A DNA stretch of 64,000 bases from Micavibrio_B sp964633355 (GCA_964633355.1 CAZWGO010000006.1:48879-112878); one strand, 5' to 3'; positions 52,696-60,091 are shown, numbered from the stretch's first letter. The notes: generated from the sequence alone by a model not told the origin. Numbers and translations: made by a program.

Positions 52696-52759
52696 TGTAA
52701 AATTTCCTTTTCATAGTGCTACAACAATTGTGAGTTATTTGTCAAAAAAGGTCGAAAAA

Positions 52760-53026
52760 ATGCTCCCCGGTTTTCGCTTTCGCAAAGGTATTAAACTCTT
52801 CCCCGGCATTAGGCTGAACATCTCCAAATCCGGGGTGAGTACCTCCATCGGCAAAAAGGGGGCTACCGTTAATCTGTCCTCTAAAGGCACACGCGGCACG
52901 GTCGGTCTGCCGGGCTCGGGGATGAGCTATTCCCGATACTGGAAAGGCGGGAAGGGGTACTATGTCTTCCTCGCCGCTGCGCTTGCCTTTTATGTGCTCT
53001 ACCTGATCTTCGGGCCTCAACAATAA
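52760..53026 (+). CDS. DUF4236 domain-containing protein
   Basis: This 88-residue protein has the DUF4236 signature at its N-terminus (PGFRFRKGIKLFPGIRLN), then SKSGVSTSIGKKGATVNLS and a KGTRGTVGLPGSGMSYS segment, followed by a C-terminal transmembrane helix (about 64-84). I chose ATG 52760 because the domain starts there; the longer frame upstream runs through the promoter region of the divergent gene. The family is often found at the edge of mobile or accessory genes and its function is unknown. It overlaps the next gene by one base. Confidence 0.85.
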   Translation: MLPGFRFRKGIKLFPGIRLNISKSGVSTSIGKKGATVNLSSKGTRGTVGLPGSGMSYSRYWKGGKGYYVFLAAALAFYVLYLIFGPQQ

Positions 53027-53253
53027 TGCTTCGTTTCGCCAGATTGCTGAAATGGGTCGGCTATACGGCTCTTATGTTTTTGGCTTGCACAATTATTTCC
53101 AGCCTTGCAAGCCTGATTGGTTTTTTCAAACACGGTCAATTTCATACTGAAATTATTTCAGCCTTCGCTCTTGGCTTGGCTATTACAACAGCTCTTTTTA
53201 TCTTCGGCCTTTACAGACTGGAAACGCATTTAAAACTGGTCGTTCACAAATAA
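53026..53253 (+). CDS. Small membrane protein
   Basis: I do not recognise this 75-residue protein. It has two predicted transmembrane helices (about 10-30 and 42-62) and a short basic C-terminal tail (LETHLKLVVHK). Its ATG overlaps the DUF4236 stop by one base (TAATG), so the two are probably co-translated and may work together in the membrane. No family motif is visible. Confidence 0.65.
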   Translation: MLRFARLLKWVGYTALMFLACTIISSLASLIGFFKHGQFHTEIISAFALGLAITTALFIFGLYRLETHLKLVVHK

Positions 53254-53280
53254 GGCGCAGCCTTTATGTTTTTGCAGTGC

Positions 53281-53303
53281 GGAATTGAATTTTCTTCAAT
53301 TCC
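53281..53303 (+). terminator. Perfect hairpin after the small membrane protein gene
   Basis: GGAATTGAA at 53281-53289 pairs with TTCAATTCC at 53295-53303 around a TTTTC loop. It is AT-rich and lacks a clear U-tract, so termination would be weak. It lies 27 bases after the stop codon and 58 bases before the next small gene. Confidence 0.4.
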
Positions 53304-53360
53304 ACTTTCGACTCCTTTACTTAAGTGCCTCAATAAAAAATTATCAGGGAGATTGAGTAA

Positions 53361-53540
53361 ATGAGTAATTATGATCATAAGGATGACACGTCCAGACCTG
53401 CAACCAGTCTGAGCCATATCCACAAGCAAGCCGTCCGGAATTCTGAGCCGAAAGTACAAGATAACGTTGTGTATCTCCAGCACGCCCATATAACGGACCC
53501 TTATGACCAGATGATCCTCGGTTTCGGCGGAAACTGCTGA
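53361..53540 (+). CDS. Small hypothetical protein
   Basis: I do not recognise this 59-residue protein, which begins MSNYDHKDDTSRP and ends GFGGNC. It is soluble, rich in histidine and aspartate, and has a single cysteine as its last residue. GGGAG at 53348-53352 is a good ribosome binding site eight bases before the ATG. Its third-position composition looks like coding sequence, but its length makes chance possible. It lies 55 bases before lipA. Confidence 0.5.
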   Translation: MSNYDHKDDTSRPATSLSHIHKQAVRNSEPKVQDNVVYLQHAHITDPYDQMILGFGGNC

Positions 53541-53595
53541 TAATCGTTAAGATTTCTCTCCCTTTCAGGCGTAATTATCTGCTACAAAGAGGGTA

Positions 53596-54558
53596 ATGAC
53601 CTACAACCCAGACCTTCTTGACCGCACGAAGCGGCATCCTGAGAAACAGAAGAACCCGGACCGCCCGATGGGGAAGAAGCCGGACTGGATCCGCGTTCGC
53701 GCGCCTCAAGGCACGACCTATGCCGAAACGAAAAAGATAGTTCAGGAACATAAACTCACCACTGTCTGCGAAGAAGCGGGCTGCCCGAATATAGGTGAGT
53801 GCTGGAATAAAAAACACGCGACCTTCATGATCATGGGTGAGATCTGCACACGCGCTTGCTCGTTCTGTAATGTCGCGACAGGTAAACCCGAAGCGCTTGA
53901 TAAATTTGAACCGCTTCGCGTCGGTGTTGCCGCCGAGCGCATGGGCCTCAAACATATCGTTATCACTTCCGTCGACCGCGACGATCTCGACGATTGCGGC
54001 GCGGATCATTTCGCCAAGACAATCGCCGCGATCCGTTTCAAGGCACCCGACACAACGATTGAAATTCTGCCCGGCGATTTTCGCGGCAACATGGCTTCCA
54101 TCGATACGGTTATCAAAGCCAAACCGGATGTGTTCAACCACAATCTCGAAACCGTGCCGCGCCTTTATCCCACCATTCGTCCCGGCGCTCGCTATTTCCG
54201 CTCACTTCGTTTGTTGGAGCGCGTCAAGGATGTCGACCCCGAACAATTCACCAAATCCGGCTTGATGGTCGGCTTAGGCGAAACCAAGGAAGAAGTCGCA
54301 CAGGTCATGGACGATATGCGCGCCGCGAGAATCGATTTTATCACCATCGGCCAATATCTTCAGCCGACTCCGAAACACGCGCCCGTCCATCATTTCTGGA
54401 CACCGGAAGAGTTCGAACAATTGACAAAGATGGCAAAAGCCAAAGGCTTTCTTATGGTTTCCGCAAGTCCGCTAACTCGCTCATCCCACCACGCGGGCGA
54501 AGACTTCGAACGTCTGCGCGCAGCGCGAATGAGCCGCACATTAGCGGCTGCTGAATAA
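53596..54558 (+). CDS. lipA: Lipoyl synthase
   Basis: LipA inserts two sulfur atoms into octanoyl groups on lipoyl domains, completing the cofactor of PdhB and PdhC encoded upstream. The 320-residue radical SAM enzyme has the auxiliary cluster cysteines 58, 63 and 69 (CEEAGCPNIGEC), the radical SAM cluster cysteines 84, 88 and 91 (CTRACSFC), and the C-terminal RSSHHAGEDF segment with the auxiliary serine ligand. Length is normal. Its place after the pdh genes is standard. Confidence 0.97.
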   Translation: MTYNPDLLDRTKRHPEKQKNPDRPMGKKPDWIRVRAPQGTTYAETKKIVQEHKLTTVCEEAGCPNIGECWNKKHATFMIMGEICTRACSFCNVATGKPEALDKFEPLRVGVAAERMGLKHIVITSVDRDDLDDCGADHFAKTIAAIRFKAPDTTIEILPGDFRGNMASIDTVIKAKPDVFNHNLETVPRLYPTIRPGARYFRSLRLLERVKDVDPEQFTKSGLMVGLGETKEEVAQVMDDMRAARIDFITIGQYLQPTPKHAPVHHFWTPEEFEQLTKMAKAKGFLMVSASPLTRSSHHAGEDFERLRAARMSRTLAAAE

Positions 54559-54580
54559 GGTTTTTCATATACTAAAAAGT

Positions 54581-54608
54581 TTGACTTTTTGCGCCGCAAA
54601 CTTATATG
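54581..54608 (+). promoter_or_regulatory. Sigma-70-type promoter for the 237-residue hypothetical gene
   Basis: TTGACT at 54581-54586 and TATATG at 54603-54608 are separated by 16 bases. The predicted start lies about 15 bases before the ATG, leaving room for AGAGGA at 54618-54623. Confidence 0.5.
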
Positions 54609-54630
54609 TTCCCGGCAAGAGGACATTTAC

Positions 54631-55344
54631 ATGGATGCCAGATATGGCTTTACCAACGCTGCCAAGCGTATTCTTTCTCCAAAAGAAGAATTAATCGAGA
54701 GAATTCGCGACCAACGCTTATCAGGAAGGATAAATCTTCTGGATGCGGCTATGGAGTTGGGACGCTTTACCCATAGTGATGACACAAGGCACGACAAAAG
54801 TGATTATTTCGAAGCTCATAATATGCAGATGATGATTGCGCCTGAAATTTATCCGGAACTCGAATTTCTTGGAAAACTAACAGATTATCAAAGAACTATT
54901 ATCGCGACTCATGATGTAACTGAGAAGTTTTATAAAAATCCTCAAAAGGGTCTAAGCCCCCAAGAAATCGAACGCGCTACTTTAAGTCATGAACTCGCCG
55001 TCAGTACTGCGATAGTTTCAAAGAAACCTGGCCAAAAATATTTTCCTTATTTTCTGCCGATCTGCCGTGATAACCAAATAAATGAAATGATCGTCAAGGC
55101 ATGCGATACATTAAACAATAAATATTCAAACCCAAAACCTGAGCGCGAAAAAATTTACGACATCACGTCTCCTTATATTATTGCAAGGATTAAGGGCGAA
55201 ATCGGAGAAGGATTTAATCCTCTTACTTTCCTTTATCAGCAAGGGCAATTGAAAGATGATTCCATTGCGGTCTTTCTTAGAAATGGTGGAGATGAATTTT
55301 GTACTTTCGTTCCCAAACCTGCAAATGATCGCACCCCTTCATAA
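54631..55344 (+). CDS. Hypothetical protein with HD-like histidine-aspartate pattern
   Basis: I do not recognise this 237-residue soluble protein. Its helical N-terminal half has a histidine followed by spaced histidines and a His-Asp pair (RHDKSDYFEAHNM near residues 54-66, then IIATHDVTEKF near 88-98). This resembles the spacing in HD-domain phosphohydrolases such as RelA/SpoT, but the similarity is weak and I would not assign an activity. ATG 54631 has a good ribosome binding site; upstream ATGs in the same frame overlap the promoter. It lies between lipA and the coq10 gene. Confidence 0.65.
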   Translation: MDARYGFTNAAKRILSPKEELIERIRDQRLSGRINLLDAAMELGRFTHSDDTRHDKSDYFEAHNMQMMIAPEIYPELEFLGKLTDYQRTIIATHDVTEKFYKNPQKGLSPQEIERATLSHELAVSTAIVSKKPGQKYFPYFLPICRDNQINEMIVKACDTLNNKYSNPKPEREKIYDITSPYIIARIKGEIGEGFNPLTFLYQQGQLKDDSIAVFLRNGGDEFCTFVPKPANDRTPS

Positions 55345-55385
55345 TCGGCCTGTTAAAATTCAATAAAACTTCTATAATCGGCATC

Positions 55386-55814
55386 ATGCCGACCCACGCT
55401 GAGAAAAAAGACCTCCCATATACTTGCGAACAAATGTTTGCCCTTGTGGCGGATGTCGATAAATATCCTGAATTTTTGCCATGGTGCCTATCCAGTCGTA
55501 TTACGCGAAGGGAAGGCGATGTTTTTTATGCCGACCTCATTATCGGTTATAAAATGGTTCGTGAAAAATTTACGTCGAAAGTGGTTCTGGATAAACCCGA
55601 CGCCATCCGCGTCGAATATTTGAAAGGCCCGCTTAAACATCTTTCCAATAAATGGGTGTTTATCCCGAACGGCTCCGGCTGCACCATCGACTTTTTTGTT
55701 GATTTCGAATTTCGTAACGCTTTTTTTCAAAGTCTGATGGGGGTCTTCTTCAACGAAATCGTTAAACGTATGGTGGCGGCATTTGAAGACAGGGCAAAAG
55801 CTCTGTATTCATAA
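55386..55814 (+). CDS. Coenzyme Q-binding COQ10/RatA-type START domain protein
   Basis: Proteins of this family bind ubiquinone or related lipids in a START-like cavity and support respiration, while E. coli RatA was described as a ribosome-associated toxin. The 142-residue protein covers the domain: YTCEQMFALVADVDKYPEFLPWC near residues 12-34, ADLIIGYKMVREKFTSKV near 49-66, and the helical C-terminus FFNEIVKRMVAAFEDRA. A location next to lipA is standard in alphaproteobacteria. A TATAAT box ends only seven bases before the ATG and no ribosome binding site is visible, so the transcript may be leaderless. Confidence 0.92.
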   Translation: MPTHAEKKDLPYTCEQMFALVADVDKYPEFLPWCLSSRITRREGDVFYADLIIGYKMVREKFTSKVVLDKPDAIRVEYLKGPLKHLSNKWVFIPNGSGCTIDFFVDFEFRNAFFQSLMGVFFNEIVKRMVAAFEDRAKALYS

Positions 55815-55820
55815 CATTTC

Positions 55821-55886
55821 TGTTTTCCCCGCGAAGGCGGGGATCTAAAATTAGTGTCATCAGATCCCCGTTTTCACGGGGAAAGC
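55821..55886. repeat. Paired-palindrome repeat upstream of the SIMPL-domain gene
   Basis: The left arm (55821-55846) holds TTTTCCCCGC, GAAG, GCGGGGATCT. The right arm (55862-55885), read on the minus strand, holds TTTCCCCG, TGAAAA, CGGGGATCT. The arms face each other across 15 bases. The leading GTCAT is eroded, but the stem, loop and ATCT end match the other elements of this type in the window. Confidence 0.75.
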
Positions 55887-55918
55887 AAATGTGTATATTC
55901 CAATCAAAGGAAACCAAA

Positions 55919-56662
55919 ATGAAAAAATTATGCCTGACCGCCGCTGCGTTATTCGTCATTTCACCTGCCATGGCCCAGCAGGTCCAGAACGCTATTCCGC
56001 TTGAAAAAGGACAGACGGTCCTGTCGCTCTCCGCCACCGAACAAGTGGATCTGAAACAGGATCTATTGCAAGCCTCCTTGCGCATCGAAGTCGAAGGCAA
56101 AGACCCGAAGAAAGTGCAGGATGAAATAAACAAGGCGATGCAAAAAGCGATTGCAGAAACAAAGGATATCAAGGAAGTCAAAACTTCGACTGGTCAATAT
56201 AATCTCTATTCCTACGATCCTAATCCCAATCCTCAGCCGAAAACGAATATTCGCACTTATCAATGGAAGGGTTCGCAAACAATCGATTTGCAGAGCAAGG
56301 ATCAGGCGAAACTGCTTGAACTGACTGGCAAGATTCAGGAGCTCGGCTTTGCGATGAACGGCTTGAATTATACCTTATCGCCGGAACAGTCCGAGGCTTA
56401 CCGTGATAATCTGATGACCGCCGCGCTGAAGAAAATTCAAACCAAGGCCGATCTTGCCGCCAAGGCTCTTGGCAAAGGCAGCTACGATATCGTCGAAGTG
56501 AATGTCGATGGCGCAGGCCCGATCCAGCCGATGCCGGTGATGTATAAAACCGCGCGCATGGAAATGGCGTCCGATGCGGCTGGCATGGCCGCGCCTGTTG
56601 CCCAGGCCGGAGAGCAGACTGTTTCTCTTTCGGTTACAGCCCGCGTCGTCCTTAAACCTTAA
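55919..56662 (+). CDS. SIMPL (DUF541) domain periplasmic protein
   Basis: Proteins of this family (for example E. coli YggE) are periplasmic or outer membrane proteins linked to oxidative stress, without a defined reaction. The 247-residue precursor has a signal peptide (about 1-20, cleavage after AMA). A SIMPL domain follows, with LSLSATEQVDLKQDLLQASLRIEVEG near residues 37-62, a TSTGQYNLYSYDPNP segment, and a C-terminal SLSVTARVVLKP strand. I chose ATG 55919, preceded by AAAGGAAA. The GIY-YIG unit begins one base after its stop codon. Confidence 0.88.
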   Translation: MKKLCLTAAALFVISPAMAQQVQNAIPLEKGQTVLSLSATEQVDLKQDLLQASLRIEVEGKDPKKVQDEINKAMQKAIAETKDIKEVKTSTGQYNLYSYDPNPNPQPKTNIRTYQWKGSQTIDLQSKDQAKLLELTGKIQELGFAMNGLNYTLSPEQSEAYRDNLMTAALKKIQTKADLAAKALGKGSYDIVEVNVDGAGPIQPMPVMYKTARMEMASDAAGMAAPVAQAGEQTVSLSVTARVVLKP

Positions 56663-56663
56663 A

Positions 56664-56695
56664 CCGTCATACCGACGAAAGTCGGTATCCAGATG
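56664..56695 (+). repeat. Left 32-bp inverted repeat of the GIY-YIG unit
   Basis: It begins CCGTCATACCGAC, has a GAAA loop, and ends GTCGGTATCCAGATG. The ATG at 56693-56695, a possible start codon of the nuclease gene, is part of the repeat. Confidence 0.9.
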
Positions 56696-56995
56696 GTAAC
56701 CATGGATAAGAATTTCTACGTTTATATCGTTGCCAGCCAAAAGAACGGCACACTTTATATCGGCTTTACTCCTGATTTAAATCGCAGGATACATGAGCAT
56801 AGAAAAAAGCTCGGCGAAGGCTTCACAAAAACTTATGACGTTAATCGATTAGTATATTACGAAACTTACTCTGACGCAGAAAGCGCTATCAAACGCGAAA
56901 AGCAGCTGAAGGAATGGAAAAGAGCATGGAAGCTAGAATTAATTGAAAAAGAAAATTCAGGCTGGAATGATCTCTATGAAACACTCAATGGCTAA
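56693..56995 (+). CDS. GIY-YIG domain endonuclease
   Basis: This small protein of 100 residues (97 from the second ATG at 56702) is a single GIY-YIG nuclease domain. Counting from ATG 56702, the two signature strands are YVYI at residues 6-9 and LYIG at 18-21. The likely catalytic arginine is Arg28 in NRRIHEH, further conserved residues are in FTKTYDVNRLVYYE near 41-54, and the catalytic glutamate is about Glu66 in IKREKQLKEWKR. The domain is intact, so an active nuclease is likely. Related stand-alone proteins (UPF0213 type) are widespread with no settled function. Neither start has a good ribosome binding site. The gene fills the space between inverted repeats exactly. Confidence 0.9.
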   Translation: MVTMDKNFYVYIVASQKNGTLYIGFTPDLNRRIHEHRKKLGEGFTKTYDVNRLVYYETYSDAESAIKREKQLKEWKRAWKLELIEKENSGWNDLYETLNG

Positions 56996-57027
56996 CATCT
57001 GGATACCGACTTTCGTCGGTATGACGG
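56996..57027 (-). repeat. Right 32-bp inverted repeat of the GIY-YIG unit
   Basis: Exact reverse complement of 56664-56695. It begins directly after the nuclease stop codon and ends two bases before the stop codon of the convergent glycosyltransferase-like gene. Confidence 0.9.
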
Positions 57028-57029
57028 AA

Positions 57030-57947
57030 TTAGGTAATAACCTCGTCCAACTCCCCATCATAAAACGGCGTGCGGAGAGTTCCCTGATAAGAACTCCCAT
57101 CGGTCTTCGATAATTCTGTTAACACTGAACGATCTCTACGCATTTCATCGTAACCTGATATATGCATGAGACCGATAGGGTGATTGGGCAAATAAGCCTC
57201 GACAAACTGTCCCTTGCTTTCATCGAGCGGCGGCGGGAATTCACACAGCCAGTTGCACCATGCCGGAAGCACCTCAACCGGCAGCCCGTCAAGGTGACAC
57301 ATCACGCCCATTGTCAATTGTTCCGCGGTAAAGACCTTGCCTTTAACGACCGCTTTTAAAACCAGTTCCTGCCAATGCTTCCAATGCGGGGCATCGCCAC
57401 GAATGGCGAAAGCACCCGCCTGCAAAACATGATACGGGAACAGGTTTTTGGCGAGTTTATAGCCAAAAGCCTTCTTGGCATTGCTGAAGTAAAACCCGCT
57501 GAGTTTTAACGGAATAGGACCTAGGAATTTTATGCGGGTCGATCTCGGATAACCACGGTCCACCTGTCCGGATGTCGCAAGTTTTCCTGCCATCGCGCCG
57601 CGAATATATAAATCCATCGCATCCCAGTTCTGCACCCATATATCCGCGTCGAGCCAAATATAAAGATCGTAGCCGGGGAAATAGCTATTGATCCACGGGC
57701 GGCAGACGCAGGATTTCAAATAAGTTTTGCCGCCAGCTTTTTTCTCGGCGATATCGCTTGGCCATTCCGGCGCATGAATGTGCTGGACATTGCCGCGCAG
57801 CCATTCGATATCGTCCTTGGCAAGCCCGCCATCGATCACGGCGAATTCAATATTTGCCGATTGGTGAAAACGCTTGACCGAATAGATCATCTCCCGCAGC
57901 AACGGAAAGTAATTATGATCGGCACCCGAGCATATAAGTATTTTCAT
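57030..57947 (-). CDS. Glycosyltransferase-like protein with DxD motif
   Basis: This 305-residue protein begins with a Rossmann-like strand (MKILICSGADHNYFPLLREMIYSV). It carries YIWLDADIWVQ near residues 96-106, whose DxD-type acidic pair is typical of metal-dependent GT-A glycosyltransferases, and has a PAWCNWLCEFPPPLDE segment and HISGYDEMRRDR near the C-terminus. There is no signal peptide or membrane span. Sugar donor and acceptor cannot be deduced. It overlaps the cinA-like gene by one base, so it is the last gene of the ispDF-pgpA-pncC operon on the minus strand. Confidence 0.75.
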   Translation of the reverse strand: MKILICSGADHNYFPLLREMIYSVKRFHQSANIEFAVIDGGLAKDDIEWLRGNVQHIHAPEWPSDIAEKKAGGKTYLKSCVCRPWINSYFPGYDLYIWLDADIWVQNWDAMDLYIRGAMAGKLATSGQVDRGYPRSTRIKFLGPIPLKLSGFYFSNAKKAFGYKLAKNLFPYHVLQAGAFAIRGDAPHWKHWQELVLKAVVKGKVFTAEQLTMGVMCHLDGLPVEVLPAWCNWLCEFPPPLDESKGQFVEAYLPNHPIGLMHISGYDEMRRDRSVLTELSKTDGSSYQGTLRTPFYDGELDEVIT

Positions 57948-58423
57948 TAAATAATCTCCATCACATGCTCAAACGCCGCTTCAACTGTCTGCTGCCTGAC
58001 CGCATTACGATCACCTTTGAAGATATGCTTGAAAATTTTCGTACCTTTTTCAAAATGCGAGACACCTATATATACAAGCCCGACAGGTTTATGCTCTGTT
58101 CCGCCATCGGGTCCGGCAATGCCGGTCACGGCTACTGAAATATGCGAATTCGGTGCAGCCTTTAACGCGCCTTGCGCCATTTCACGGACGGTCTCTTCAC
58201 TGACCGCGCCGTAATCTTCCAGCGTTTCACCTTTGACGCCCAGCAAATCCATTTTTGCTTCGTTGGAATAGGTAATAAAGCCGCGGTCATAGACCCGGGA
58301 TGACCCAGAGACATCCGTCATTGCAACGCTGATCAAACCGCCCGTACAGGATTCCGCCGTTGTCAAAAAAAAGCGTTTCTCCAGTAAAATCTTTTGAACT
58401 TGTTCAGCTAAAGAGTCCGGCAT
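57947..58423 (-). CDS. pncC: CinA-family nicotinamide-nucleotide amidohydrolase
   Basis: This is the short CinA C-terminal domain enzyme that deamidates nicotinamide mononucleotide and recycles NAD. The 158-residue protein has the family motifs FLTTAESCTGGLISVAMTDVSGSS near residues 18-41, FITYSNEAKMDLLGV near 48-62, and VAVTGIAGPDGGTEHKPVGLVYIGV near 97-121. The N-terminal CinA domain is absent. It overlaps pgpA by 20 bases and the glycosyltransferase-like gene by one, so all are co-translated. Confidence 0.94.
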   Translation of the reverse strand: MPDSLAEQVQKILLEKRFFLTTAESCTGGLISVAMTDVSGSSRVYDRGFITYSNEAKMDLLGVKGETLEDYGAVSEETVREMAQGALKAAPNSHISVAVTGIAGPDGGTEHKPVGLVYIGVSHFEKGTKIFKHIFKGDRNAVRQQTVEAAFEHVMEII

Positions 58424-58955
58424 ATTGAAGCACCAATAAAGTTAAAGCTGTTGCAACGCCCGCCGCGATATCGTCGGCAATCACGCCCCATGCACCGTCC
58501 GTATGAATATCGATCCATGAAATCGGCCATGGCTTGACAGTGTCAAACCCGCGGAACAATACAAAAGCAATCGCAATCCATACGGCGTCGAATGGAATAA
58601 CCAGCAGAGCAATGGTATAGCCGATCACTTCATCGACGACGATCAATCCTGAATCATGGCTGTCTGTTTCATCTTCGAAAACCTTGCTGGCTTTCATGCC
58701 GAGGAAAAACACGATGATGAGAAACGCCAGCAATCCCATCTTGCCGCCGAAATACCAGATCGGAAGAGCGAAGGGCAGGGTAGCAATCGTTCCCCATGTT
58801 CCACTCGCCGGTAAAAACACGCCGCTGCCAAACCATGTCGCGATCAATATCCATGGATTTTTGAAATTCAAATGCGCGCCGATCGTTTTTCGTTCTATCA
58901 ACTGGCGTTTGACTTTATTGACGATGCGGTCGATTTCGGACTGGATATAACTCAT
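58404..58955 (-). CDS. pgpA: Phosphatidylglycerophosphatase A
   Basis: PgpA removes the phosphate from phosphatidylglycerol phosphate in the inner membrane. The 183-residue protein has the family motifs ATWFGSGVFLPASGTWGT near residues 40-57, DSHDSGLIVVDEVIGY near 98-113, and FDTVKPWPISWIDIH near 138-152. Several transmembrane helices are present. I chose ATG 58955, two bases after the ispDF stop; an in-frame TTG at 58961 overlaps it. The gene is between ispDF and the CinA-like gene, as in other alphaproteobacteria. Confidence 0.95.
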   Translation of the reverse strand: MSYIQSEIDRIVNKVKRQLIERKTIGAHLNFKNPWILIATWFGSGVFLPASGTWGTIATLPFALPIWYFGGKMGLLAFLIIVFFLGMKASKVFEDETDSHDSGLIVVDEVIGYTIALLVIPFDAVWIAIAFVLFRGFDTVKPWPISWIDIHTDGAWGVIADDIAAGVATALTLLVLQYAGLFS

Positions 58956-58957
58956 GC

Positions 58958-60091
58958 TCAAATTTCTATGGTAACGATGGCTTGGGCTGCGATGCCTTCA
59001 CGGCGACCTGTAAAGCCAAGCCCTTCAGACGTGGTGGCCTTAACGCTCACCGACTTTACAGGAAGATTGCAGATATTCGCAATGCTTTCGCGGATTTTGT
59101 CGCGATGCGGGCCGATCTTCGGGTCTTCGCAGATAATGACCGTGTCGATGTGCAGAATTTTCCCTTCTTCCGCCGTCAAATCATTCATCGCTTTCTTCAG
59201 GAAGATCGAACTATCCATATTTTTAAAATCGTCATTCGATGGCGGGAAATGCGACCCGATATCGCCACTTGAGATCGTGCCGTAAATCGCATCGGTAATC
59301 GCATGCAGCACGACATCAGCATCGGAATGGCCCAGCAGCTTTTTTGTATGCGGGATATCAATGCCGCCGATGCGTATCTGATTCGAGGCTTCACCGAAAG
59401 CATGCACATCATATCCAAGGCCGGTTTTGGTAATTTTTTTCTTCACGTTTTTGAAATCATCTTCGGTTGTAAGTTTGATGTTGCGGCGACTGCCGGAGAC
59501 AAGTTCCACGCGCACGCCCATATCGGATACCATCTGGCTGTCATCCGTATATTCGCCTGTCATCGTTTCATGGGCACGTTTGATAATATTATAATGAAAG
59601 CCTTGTGGCGTCTGGATCAACCAGACATTCTCGCGCTTGATAACCTCGCCCAGATACCCATCGTCGGATCGGCGCAGCGTATCATGTACCGGAATGGCGG
59701 TCGTAATCGCCTGAGCGGTTTCCAGCTTCTTCAGGCAATTCAAAATAGTTTCATGCTCGACAAAAGGCCGTGCCCCATCATGAATCAACACCGGCATATC
59801 GTCCGGAATACCATCGAGGGCTTTCAATCCCTTGGCAACGCTTTCCTGGCGTGTTGCGCCGCCGATGACGGCTTGTGGCAAACCGAGCCCACGCACGGCG
59901 TTCTGGTATAGCTCTTCATGTTCCTTGTTGATGACGACGCAAAGCCGCACCAGCCCCGGGAAATGTAGAAAAGCGTTCACCGTATGGCGCAAAACCGCTT
60001 CGCCGGTCAGGTCGCGGTATTGTTTCGGCAGGCCGTCTCCGGCCCGGCTTCCGGTTCCGGCAGCAACGATTATGACAGCGAATTCAGACAT
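58958..60091 (-). CDS. ispDF: Bifunctional MEP cytidylyltransferase / MECDP synthase
   Basis: This fusion catalyses two non-consecutive steps of the MEP isoprenoid pathway. Of 377 residues, about 1-220 form IspD, with VIIVAAGTGSRAGDGLPKQY near 6-25 and GATRQESVAKGL near 78-89. About 222-377 form IspF, with GLGYDVHAF near 224-232 holding zinc ligands Asp228 and His230, LGHSDADVVLHAITDAI near 253-269, and a TTSEGLGFTGRREGIAAQA segment near the end. The fusion is typical of alphaproteobacteria. It is divergent from ntrY. The dusB and ntrBC genes usually found next to it are not here. Confidence 0.97.
   Translation of the reverse strand: MSEFAVIIVAAGTGSRAGDGLPKQYRDLTGEAVLRHTVNAFLHFPGLVRLCVVINKEHEELYQNAVRGLGLPQAVIGGATRQESVAKGLKALDGIPDDMPVLIHDGARPFVEHETILNCLKKLETAQAITTAIPVHDTLRRSDDGYLGEVIKRENVWLIQTPQGFHYNIIKRAHETMTGEYTDDSQMVSDMGVRVELVSGSRRNIKLTTEDDFKNVKKKITKTGLGYDVHAFGEASNQIRIGGIDIPHTKKLLGHSDADVVLHAITDAIYGTISSGDIGSHFPPSNDDFKNMDSSIFLKKAMNDLTAEEGKILHIDTVIICEDPKIGPHRDKIRESIANICNLPVKSVSVKATTSEGLGFTGRREGIAAQAIVTIEI

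Larger units (their letters stand above)
56664..57027 (+). mobile_element. GIY-YIG nuclease unit bounded by perfect 32-bp inverted repeats
   Basis: The left end (56664-56695) and the right end (56996-57027) are perfect 32-base inverted repeats. Each end is itself a hairpin: ATACCGAC, GAAA, GTCGGTAT, preceded by CCGTC and followed by CCAGATG. Between them lies one gene and nothing else: the first ATG is inside the left repeat and the TAA ends at the base before the right repeat. No target site duplication is apparent. The unit lies between two unrelated genes, one base after a stop codon and two bases before another. Calling it mobile is inference from this structure and from nuclease-free relatives at 46470 and elsewhere. 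Confidence 0.75.

Noticed and set aside
30529..55886. CRISPR array made by the repeated palindromes
   Set aside because: The copies are kilobases apart, lie in inverted pairs, and vary in sequence; there is no regular repeat-spacer spacing and no cas gene.
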